Source: DASYKT01 sp035995185
GTDB taxonomy: Bacteria > Acidobacteriota > Blastocatellia > Pyrinomonadales > Pyrinomonadaceae
Assembly: GCA_035995185.1 (NCBI GenBank)
Contig: DASYKT010000041.1
Span: 124,001-188,000, forward strand
Direction of reading: 5' to 3'
DNA: 64,000 nucleotides
Part shown: in pieces, positions 1-7,460 of the stretch
Position numbering within the stretch: position 1 is the first letter of the stretch
Layout of the letters: each line of letters opens with the position of its first letter
Made by a program: the position numbers and the translations under genes
Notes under the pieces: generated by a model
Told to the model about the DNA's origin: nothing
Database searches by the model: none
The model's input: the letters and a program-made list of their open reading frames with translations, nothing else

Positions 1-1641
1 GAAGACCTGATCGCGCGCGGGCACACCTATCAAACGCATTGCGACACCGAAACCATCCTGCATCTTTATGCCGAATACGGCGCGGGCTGTGTGGAATATT
101 TGCGCGGAATGTTTGCCTTTGCGATCTGGGACGCGCGTAAAAAAGAGCTTTTTATTGCCCGCGATCGCTTCGGGGTAAAGCCGCTTTATTACGTTCATGA
201 CGAACAGGGAAATTTGTTTTTTGCATCGGAGATCAAAGCCCTACTGGAAGCCGGCGCGGTAAAAGCCGAGGTTAATTTTAATGTTTTGCCCGACCAGCTC
301 GCCAACCACGGGACCTCGGGTGACGAAACTCTTTTTGCCGGAGTAAAACGCCTGGCGCCCGGCCACACCTTGTTATGGAAAGACGGGTGCATCGAAATTC
401 GCAAGTTCTGGGACCTCAGCTTTGAACCCAAGCATGAGGCAAAAAGTGACGCGGAGTTTGTCGAAGAGTGGCGCGATCTTTTTCGTGAGTCGGTCAAGCT
501 GCGGTTGATGGCCGATGTGCCGTTGGGAATGTTTCTCTCGGGCGGCATTGATTCTTCCGCCATCGCCGCGATGATGTCGACCATGGTCGATGACCCGATC
601 AAGACTTTTTCCGTCGCATTCAATGAGCGCGATGCCAACGAACTGGAATACGCGCGGCTGGTCGCGGAAAAATATAAGACCGACCATCACGAGATCACCA
701 TCTCACCGGCGCAATTTTTCGAAGCTTTACCGCAGCTCATCTGGCATGAAGACGAACCGCTCGGGTTTTCCGCAAGCGTGCCGCTTTATTTCGTCTCCAA
801 ACTGGCACAGCAGCACGTGAAAGTCGTCCTGACCGGCGAAGGCAGTGATGAAATTCTGGGCGGTTATGGACGTTATCAGAAAGCGCTGGCGCTCTTAAAT
901 TACGGCGAAAAATACGAGAGCTTTACGCCCGGATTTTTGCGCGAAGCGGTTAAGGCCGGCGTGGCGACACTGCCTGCCTCGTTAAACCGCAAACTGAAAC
1001 GCACCTTTCTCGCGCTCGACGCCGATATCGAAAATCTTTATTTCGACAATTTCGCCATCTTTACCAAATTGATGCAGGGCGGCCTGTTATCCGCCGGCGC
1101 AAGGGCCAGGATCGCCGATACAAACCCGTACACCGGTCTGCACCGCTGGATGGAAAATACCGATGCCGAAGAGCTGCTCGACAAGCTTTTGTACGCCGAC
1201 ACCAAAACCTATCTGCATGAACTGCTGATGAAACAGGACCAGATGAGCATGGCGGCGTCGATCGAAAGCCGCGTGCCTTTTCTCGATCACAAGCTGGTGG
1301 AATTTACCGCGCGGATGCCGGTCGAAATGAAATTGCGCGGCAAAACGACCAAGTGGCTTTTGCGCGAAGCAATGAAGGGAATTTTGCCCGAAACGATCCT
1401 GACTCGGAAGAAGATGGGTTTTCCCGTGCCGCTCGGCAACTGGTTTAGAAATGAATTCAAGAACGTGATCGACGAATACGTCTTAAGCGAGCGCGCCTTG
1501 TCGCGCGGCATTTTCAACGCCGAATTTGTGCGCGGCCTGGTCGCGCAGCATAACGGGGGCGAAAATCACGACCAGCGTCTCTGGTTTTTGGTCAACTTTG
1601 AAATGTGGCAGCGAAGATTTATCGACGGGGAAACAAAATGA
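1..1641 (+). CDS. Asparagine synthase (glutamine-hydrolysing)-type amidotransferase, 5'-truncated
   Basis: Transfers glutamine-derived amide nitrogen to an aspartate-like carboxylate; in exopolysaccharide loci such proteins probably amidate a sugar or carrier. The frame is open from base 1, so the N-terminus, with the catalytic Cys of the glutaminase domain, lies outside the window. Visible are the end of the class II glutaminase domain (RDRFGVKPLYY) and the ATP-pyrophosphatase domain with PP-loop SGGIDSS and a C-terminal KMGFPVP segment. The 546 visible residues suggest a full length near 620. The stop overlaps the next start by 4 bp (ATGA), so it is the first visible gene of a tight operon. 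True free-asparagine synthesis is the alternative; context favours EPS. Confidence 0.9.
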   Translation, partial: EDLIARGHTYQTHCDTETILHLYAEYGAGCVEYLRGMFAFAIWDARKKELFIARDRFGVKPLYYVHDEQGNLFFASEIKALLEAGAVKAEVNFNVLPDQLANHGTSGDETLFAGVKRLAPGHTLLWKDGCIEIRKFWDLSFEPKHEAKSDAEFVEEWRDLFRESVKLRLMADVPLGMFLSGGIDSSAIAAMMSTMVDDPIKTFSVAFNERDANELEYARLVAEKYKTDHHEITISPAQFFEALPQLIWHEDEPLGFSASVPLYFVSKLAQQHVKVVLTGEGSDEILGGYGRYQKALALLNYGEKYESFTPGFLREAVKAGVATLPASLNRKLKRTFLALDADIENLYFDNFAIFTKLMQGGLLSAGARARIADTNPYTGLHRWMENTDAEELLDKLLYADTKTYLHELLMKQDQMSMAASIESRVPFLDHKLVEFTARMPVEMKLRGKTTKWLLREAMKGILPETILTRKKMGFPVPLGNWFRNEFKNVIDEYVLSERALSRGIFNAEFVRGLVAQHNGGENHDQRLWFLVNFEMWQRRFIDGETK

Positions 1642-2663
1642 ATTATCAGATATTAAACGCGTACCCTGATGATAAAACGCTTGCCGCCTGGCAGGATTTT
1701 TTAACCGGCGCCGCGTATCCGACCCATTACGTCACGCCGGGATTTTTTACCGATCCTTTTATTCGCGGTGGTGAAAAATTTGCGGTTCTAGCCTTTGACG
1801 GAGAAAAGATCGCGGCGGTTTTGACCGGGGTCGATACCGGAAAGACGATCTCGTCCGGTTTGGCGGTGCGTCCGCAGACCGTGTTTCACAAAGACACTGA
1901 CCGCGCGGCCGCGGCCAAGGCCCTGCTCGAAGGAATGCTGGAAAAAGGCGGCGACAGCCTCGAGGTAATAAATTTTCATAGCTGGGAGCCCGTCGAAAAA
2001 AGCAAAGGTCTGGGTCTTAGTTCTGAAACGTGCTCCGGCGGTGACGCCGTGGTGATGCTCGATCTTGCCAAGGGCGCGGATGTTTTATTCAAGGATTTTT
2101 CCCAAACCCGCCAAAGTGAGCTTAAAAAGGCGATGAAAAAGTCAGAGCTGATCGTTAAGGACCTGGAAACCGAGGACGAGATCGACGAGCTTTACGCGAT
2201 CCACGTGGAATGGAATAAACGAAAGGGAAATCAGCCCGACAGCCGCGAAGATTTTGCCGCGCTAGCAGCGGATAAAGAGCACCGCAAAACTTTGATCGCG
2301 GTCTACCAGGGAAAAGTTATCGCCGGCACATTTTTCCGGTATTGCGGGGGCGGCGTTATCGAATACGCGGGAAACAACTCGCTCGAAGAATTTCAGAAAC
2401 TGCGGCCAAATCCGCTGATCGGCTGGCGCGCCATCGAATGGGCCTGCGCAAATAATTTAACGCACTTTAGCATGGGGGCCTCACACGAATTTCTTCGCCG
2501 TTTTGGCGGAGACATTCGCTCAAATTACCGCTATACTTTCGACAGGACTTTTTTGAAACGGCACGTAAAAAAAGAAAAGTTGAAAAAACTCCTGGTCGGC
2601 ACTTATTTATTTTTGCCGCTTTCAGCGCGCCGGAAAATAAAACAAGCCTTCGGAAGAACTTAA
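1638..2663 (+). CDS. FemAB-like GNAT-fold protein, EPS/exosortase-type locus
   Basis: 341 aa, starting at the ATG that overlaps the asparagine synthase stop; an in-frame start 33 bases upstream would sit deep in the previous gene. The protein reads as a double GNAT (FemAB/BioF2-like) fold: a basic stretch (QTRQSELKKAMKKSEL) precedes the second acetyltransferase-like half with QGKVIAGTFFRY, then the typical late segment GASHEFLRRFGGD. The family transfers aminoacyl or acyl groups, and members beside asparagine synthase-like genes are associated with exosortase/EPS systems. No signal peptide or membrane segment is seen, so it is cytosolic. Substrate unknown. The next gene begins directly after its stop. 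Confidence 0.8.
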   Translation: MNYQILNAYPDDKTLAAWQDFLTGAAYPTHYVTPGFFTDPFIRGGEKFAVLAFDGEKIAAVLTGVDTGKTISSGLAVRPQTVFHKDTDRAAAAKALLEGMLEKGGDSLEVINFHSWEPVEKSKGLGLSSETCSGGDAVVMLDLAKGADVLFKDFSQTRQSELKKAMKKSELIVKDLETEDEIDELYAIHVEWNKRKGNQPDSREDFAALAADKEHRKTLIAVYQGKVIAGTFFRYCGGGVIEYAGNNSLEEFQKLRPNPLIGWRAIEWACANNLTHFSMGASHEFLRRFGGDIRSNYRYTFDRTFLKRHVKKEKLKKLLVGTYLFLPLSARRKIKQAFGRT

Positions 2664-3869
2664 ATGACCTTCACATCGGATACTGAAACCTTCGCAAAGA
2701 CCGTCGAACCATTGCGAAACAGGGATATTTTGTGCTTTAGCCACGATTGGACCGGCGACCCGCTGTCGAAAACTCACCTCATGCGGGTGCTTTCCAAAGA
2801 CAACCGTATTCTCTGGGTTAATGCGATCGCTAACCGTATGCCGACCGCGTCTTCCAAAGACGTGGGTCGCATCTTTAAAAAACTAAAAAGTTTTGCCGAT
2901 CCGATCAAAGAGGTCGAGCCGAATATTTTTGTGATGAATCCGCTGGCGATCCCGGCCTACGGGCTCAAGGCCGTGGTCAATCTGAACCGCAGATCGCTGA
3001 TATCGCAGGTCAAACGGGCAATGAAAAAGCTTGGCTTCACGCGCCCGATCAACATGACCTTTAACCCGGCCGCCGGAATGATCGCGGGAAAACTCGGCGA
3101 AGATCAGTTGATCTATTACTGCGTGGATGAATACACGGCCTTTACCGGTGTTTCGCCGGGTTTGAAAAAGATCGAAGAAGAGCTTTTTCGCAGGGCTGAT
3201 CTGGTGATAGTTTCCGCCGACAAACTTTACGAATCAAAAAAACATTTTAATCCAAACACTTTTATCATTCCCCACGGCGTCGATTACGCTCATTTTAGTA
3301 CGGCGCTCGATGACGATACAAAAATTCCCGATTATTTAGCCGATCTGCCGCGGCCGATCATCGGTTTTCACGGCTTGCTGGCCGATTGGGTCGATTTTGA
3401 GCTTTTGAAAAGGGTCGCGCTGCATTTCTGGTCGGGCTCGATGGTTTTGCTGGGCAAGGTAACGGTCGATGCCGAGGAAAAAATAAAAATTCTGCGTTCG
3501 ATCCCCAACATTCACCAGCTTGGCAGGCAGCCTTACGCGGACCTGCCCGCCTACTGCAAGGGTTTTGATGTAGCGCTAAACCCGTTCCTGATCAATGAGC
3601 TGACGGAAAGCGTCAATCCCTTAAAGGTAAGAGAGTACCTGGCGGCGGGGCTGCCCGTGGTTTCGACCAATATTCCCGAGATGAAAAATATCGGCGGGTG
3701 CCGGGTAGCCAAAGATCACTTTGAATTTATCCGGATGGTGGAAGACGCGCTGAAGGATCCGGGCGAGCGCAGCGAGATCAGCGCTTCGATGAAGAACGAA
3801 GGCTGGGAGGCGAGGGTCGCCAAGCTTCGTGAAATAATGGGCCGGGTAGAAAGCGCGGCGCAAAGTTAA
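2664..3869 (+). CDS. Glycosyltransferase, GT-B fold (TuaH-like)
   Basis: 401 aa. The ATG follows the previous stop with no gap, so translational coupling is likely. The N-terminal half carries an acceptor-side Rossmann domain with CFSHDWTGDPLSKTH. The C-terminal half has the donor-binding region: IIPHGVDYAHF, IGFHGLLADWVD, then NPLKVREYLAAGLPVVST, the typical E-x7-E region of family 4-like transferases. It should add a sugar to a lipid-linked saccharide on the cytosolic face of the membrane. Its place after the amidotransferase and FemAB-like genes supports an exopolysaccharide role. Sugar specificity cannot be read from sequence. Confidence 0.85.
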   Translation: MTFTSDTETFAKTVEPLRNRDILCFSHDWTGDPLSKTHLMRVLSKDNRILWVNAIANRMPTASSKDVGRIFKKLKSFADPIKEVEPNIFVMNPLAIPAYGLKAVVNLNRRSLISQVKRAMKKLGFTRPINMTFNPAAGMIAGKLGEDQLIYYCVDEYTAFTGVSPGLKKIEEELFRRADLVIVSADKLYESKKHFNPNTFIIPHGVDYAHFSTALDDDTKIPDYLADLPRPIIGFHGLLADWVDFELLKRVALHFWSGSMVLLGKVTVDAEEKIKILRSIPNIHQLGRQPYADLPAYCKGFDVALNPFLINELTESVNPLKVREYLAAGLPVVSTNIPEMKNIGGCRVAKDHFEFIRMVEDALKDPGERSEISASMKNEGWEARVAKLREIMGRVESAAQS

Positions 3870-4505
3870 GTGAAGATATTTTCCAATATAGGCGGCTGGT
3901 TCAAAATAGCCTTGACGGCCGTTTTGTTATTGCTGCTCTGGAGCGGGCTCGCCTGGTGGCTGGCGGAGAGGCTGATCGTCGAGCGGCCTTTTGAAAAAGC
4001 TGATGCCATCGTCGTGCTGGGAGGGTCGGCCACCTATATCGAGCGTACGCGGAAAGCCGCCGAATTATTCAAAGCAGGTGTTTCCGACCGCCTGATCCTG
4101 ACCAATGACGGTTTGCAGAGCGGATGGTCACAGCCCGACCAACAAAATCTCTATTTTATCGAACGGGCCCGCCGGGAACTGGTCGCGCAGGGTGTCCCAG
4201 CGGAAAATATCGAGGAACTCCCGCAAATAGTCTCCGGGACTAAAGACGAAGCCCTCCTGATCGGCCAGGAAGCGCAGAAGCGCGGCTGGCAGCGGGTGCT
4301 GATCGTTACTTCGGCCTATCATTCGCGCCGGGCGCTCTGGTTATTTGAACTCTATGCAAATAAAGGGGATACCGCATTTGGCGTGGTTTCTCCCCTCCCC
4401 GGTGAGCAAACCCCGCTCCCGTTTAAATGGTGGTTATTGCCAAAAGGTTGGAACATGGTGGCCGGTGAATACCTCAAATCGGCCTATTATATGCTGTTCA
4501 ATTAA
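3870..4505 (+). CDS. YdcF/SanA-like DUF218 membrane protein
   Basis: 211 aa with a GTG start directly after the glycosyltransferase stop. One membrane segment lies at about residues 12-31, followed by a periplasmic DUF218 domain with ADAIVVLGG near residue 45 and VTSAYHSRRA near residue 149, two hallmarks of the family. SanA/ElyC/YdcF proteins act in envelope or peptidoglycan-precursor homeostasis with unclear biochemistry; members in EPS clusters are common. Fourth and last gene of the operon: the next coding region is about 190 bp away. That gap contains only weak short stems, at 4566-4580 and with CCCC/GGGG arms at 4587-4605. Confidence 0.82.
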   Translation: MKIFSNIGGWFKIALTAVLLLLLWSGLAWWLAERLIVERPFEKADAIVVLGGSATYIERTRKAAELFKAGVSDRLILTNDGLQSGWSQPDQQNLYFIERARRELVAQGVPAENIEELPQIVSGTKDEALLIGQEAQKRGWQRVLIVTSAYHSRRALWLFELYANKGDTAFGVVSPLPGEQTPLPFKWWLLPKGWNMVAGEYLKSAYYMLFN

Positions 4506-4697
4506 ATGGTGTGACCAATTTACCTTTATTTTCAATAGATTAAAAATTTACCAACAAAAGAAAACACTTGCTAAACAAGTTTGAAACCCCTAAAATAATA
4601 TGGGGCCTTATTGTGTCTCCACCGAAAACCTCACGACCTCTCTGACCGCCCTCAGATAGAGTAAAAGGCCGCAAAAACACCGTTTCTATTGCTTGCG

Positions 4698-7163
4698 ATG
4701 AATAGTTCACGTTCCTGGACATACCGGACAGCCATACCATGGATAGCCGTCTATCGTTGGATCATTGTAGGTCTGGGCGCCATGATCTGTGCCAGCACTG
4801 TTTTTCAGGTGGCCGGGAACGGCACTGAATTTCGCCTCTGGATACTGGTGGCTTTGACGGCGCTGGTGGCTTCGCGGGTCAGCGTCAAAATACCTCGCTT
4901 TAACGGCACGATCACATTTTCCGATGTATTTATTTTTCTGGCCTTGCTCACTTGGGGGTTAAACGGAGCGATCCTCGCCGCCGTCGCGGAAGCGATCGCT
5001 TCCTCCATCGGTATCAGCCGAAAAGCAACTACCTACTTTTTTAACATCGGTCTCAGCGCAACGGCCACCTGGATCACGGGGCATTTGTTGTGGACGCTTT
5101 ATGGCGATCCCTCAACTATTGCCGCGCGGCTTTCCAACGCCGATTTTATTTTAGCGATCGGCGTGATGGCCCTTTCGCAATACATCGCCTCGACCTCGCT
5201 GGTTGCGGTCATGCAGGCCCTCAAGCTTGAACTCTCGCTCTGGCGCGCCTGGAGAAAATATTATCTCTGGGTGAGCGCGACCTTTATCATGGCGGCGATA
5301 CCGGCCGGTTTTGTCGCGCGTTACTTCGGCGATTTTAGTTCGATGGCGCTGCTGACGATCGTTCCCGTGATCGGGCTGATCTATTTTTCTTACGAAACCT
5401 ATATCCGCAATCTCGATGCGCTGCAGGAATCGGAACAGCTTTTCAGAAGCTCTTTCGACTATGCCTCCGTGGGCATGGCACTGGTGTCGCCGGATGGGAA
5501 ATGGCTCCAGATCAACGAGAGCCTTTGCGGCTTGCTACAGGCCAAAGAAGACGAGCTGCTCAATTCCGATTACAAGAACGTGGTCCATTCCGGCGATCTG
5601 TCGTATTTACAGAATCAGCTCGAAGATCTGATGGCGGGGAAAATAACGTCCTGCCAAAATGAACTGCGGCTGATATCTTCCCGCGGCGACGTTTCCTGGG
5701 TCGATCTGAGCGTTTCCACGGCGCGCGACGCCCACAATAATATTCGCCACCTCGTGTTTCAGGCCCAGAACGTAACCTCGCGAAAACAGGCCGAAGAACA
5801 GCTTATTCACGACGCTTCGCATGATTCTCTGACCGGGCTTTTGAACCGCACCGCCTTCCGCGAAAAACTCGATGCGGCGCTGATCAATGTCAGAAAAACG
5901 CCGGAAAGAATAACCGCGGTCCTTTTCCTCGACCTTGACGGTTTCAAATTGGTGAACGATTCGATGGGCCACAGCGTCGGAGACAACCTGTTAAATATCA
6001 CGGCGCAAAAACTGCTCGAATGCGTGCGTGGAAAAGACACTGTCGCGCGGCTCGGTGGTGATGAATTTACCGTCCTGCTGGAAAACCTGACCGATATCGG
6101 ACAGGCGGTTCACGTGGCGGAAAGGATCAACCTCAAGCTGTCCGAATCGTTTTTCCTCGGCGGCCAGGAAATATTTGTCGGGGCCAGCATCGGCGTGGCT
6201 TCGAGCCTGATACCTTACGAAAATGCGGGCGACATGCTCCGCGACGCCGACGCCGCCATGTACCAGGCCAAGGCCGTGGGCAAGGGCTGCTATGTGTTCT
6301 TCGATAACGAGATGCACGACAAGGTCACGCGCGAACTAAGGCTCGCCAACGACCTGCGCGGCGCCGTAAAACGCGGCGAATTATTTGCCACCTATCAGGT
6401 GATCCGCAACGTCGAAACGGGAGACATCTGGGGCTTTGAGGCCCTGGTGCGCTGGGACCACCCGCTCTACGGTGTCCTGCCGCCGAACGAATTTATCCCG
6501 CTGGCCGAAGAAAACGTTCTGATCGATCAGCTTGACGATTGGGTGCTTTCGGAAGCCTGCCGCCAGCTGAAGTTTTGGAAAGACAACGAGCCTGGCGCCG
6601 CAAATTGTTCGATCAGCGTCAACATTTCCAGCAAACGCTTTACGCAGCGCGACCTGGTGGAAAAAGTGGCCCGTGTTTTAGAGGAAACCGGCCTCGAGCC
6701 GCATTCGCTGCAGATCGAGATCACCGAAAGCGCGATGATGAAAAATCTGCGCAACACCGCACACACCCTGGCGGAACTCAGCCGCATGGGTGTCCAGATC
6801 GCTCTGGATGATTTCGGCACGGGATATTCCAGCTTGAGCTACCTGCAGGAATTTCCCATTTCAACGCTGAAGATCGACCGCTCTTTCGTTCAGAGAATGG
6901 GTTCGCAGAACGACAGCTCGCAGATCGTTCGCGCGGTCGTCACGCTTGCCCGCAGCCTGAAAATGAAGGTGATCGCCGAAGGCGTGGAAAGCGAATCGCA
7001 GCTAAAACAGCTCAAAGATGTCGGCTGCCAGTATTGTCAGGGATATCTCTTCTCAGCCCCCATCGTCGCCGACGACGCATTTAAGTTAGTGAGCGAACAT
7101 CTCGCCATCTTCACCCCGCCCCGATCCAAAAATTACGGCCTCAGGCTGACCTCAAATCTTTAA
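4698..7163 (+). CDS. Membrane PAS-GGDEF-EAL protein (c-di-GMP turnover)
   Basis: 821 aa from the ATG; a TTG three codons upstream is also possible. The first ~235 residues form a multi-span hydrophobic sensor I could not assign to a named MASE family. A PAS domain follows (~245-370), then a GGDEF domain with an intact GGDEF motif near residue 453, then an EAL domain with FEALVRW near residue 580, DDFGTGYSSL, and EGVES near the end. Both catalytic signatures are present, so it could make and degrade cyclic di-GMP; which activity dominates is unknown. It stands alone between the EPS operon and uvrA, and control of EPS is a reasonable guess. Confidence 0.92.
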   Translation: MNSSRSWTYRTAIPWIAVYRWIIVGLGAMICASTVFQVAGNGTEFRLWILVALTALVASRVSVKIPRFNGTITFSDVFIFLALLTWGLNGAILAAVAEAIASSIGISRKATTYFFNIGLSATATWITGHLLWTLYGDPSTIAARLSNADFILAIGVMALSQYIASTSLVAVMQALKLELSLWRAWRKYYLWVSATFIMAAIPAGFVARYFGDFSSMALLTIVPVIGLIYFSYETYIRNLDALQESEQLFRSSFDYASVGMALVSPDGKWLQINESLCGLLQAKEDELLNSDYKNVVHSGDLSYLQNQLEDLMAGKITSCQNELRLISSRGDVSWVDLSVSTARDAHNNIRHLVFQAQNVTSRKQAEEQLIHDASHDSLTGLLNRTAFREKLDAALINVRKTPERITAVLFLDLDGFKLVNDSMGHSVGDNLLNITAQKLLECVRGKDTVARLGGDEFTVLLENLTDIGQAVHVAERINLKLSESFFLGGQEIFVGASIGVASSLIPYENAGDMLRDADAAMYQAKAVGKGCYVFFDNEMHDKVTRELRLANDLRGAVKRGELFATYQVIRNVETGDIWGFEALVRWDHPLYGVLPPNEFIPLAEENVLIDQLDDWVLSEACRQLKFWKDNEPGAANCSISVNISSKRFTQRDLVEKVARVLEETGLEPHSLQIEITESAMMKNLRNTAHTLAELSRMGVQIALDDFGTGYSSLSYLQEFPISTLKIDRSFVQRMGSQNDSSQIVRAVVTLARSLKMKVIAEGVESESQLKQLKDVGCQYCQGYLFSAPIVADDAFKLVSEHLAIFTPPRSKNYGLRLTSNL

Positions 7164-7241
7164 GTTCCAAGTACCGCTTTAGGCGGCCCGGTCTTCTATA
7201 AAGTGCTTCAGTCCCGAATGAAACGCATAAATGTTTTTTTC

Positions 7242-7331
7242 GTGTTGTTTCGTGTGATTTCGTGGTTCCTATCTTATAGCCTTATAAATAAAGCATTTAA
7301 GAGGTAACCACGAAATCACACGAAACAACAC
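7242..7331. repeat. Intergenic inverted repeat, CGTG-type family
   Basis: Two 26-base arms (7242-7267 and 7306-7331) are perfect reverse complements. They are built on TTTCGTGTGATTTCGTGGTT and flank a 38-base AT-rich spacer. Related copies lie at 10363, 22725, 28691 and 62054. The 297-bp gap before uvrA (7164-7460) holds this element; no clear promoter was identified. Confidence 0.9.
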
Positions 7332-7460
7332 TAACAAATCCGAAACCATTAACCGATCCGCCTTTCTCCTGAAGATGCAAAACCGCACCCTTTGGGGTAA
7401 GATAAAAGTTTCCGCCTGACGGCAAATTCTATTCTTATATGCCCGCGGAAGCTTTTAGTA

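Noticed and set aside
4566..4605. Terminator or c-di-GMP riboswitch before the GGDEF-EAL gene
   Set aside because: The stems are only four or five bases and no known GEMM consensus is present.
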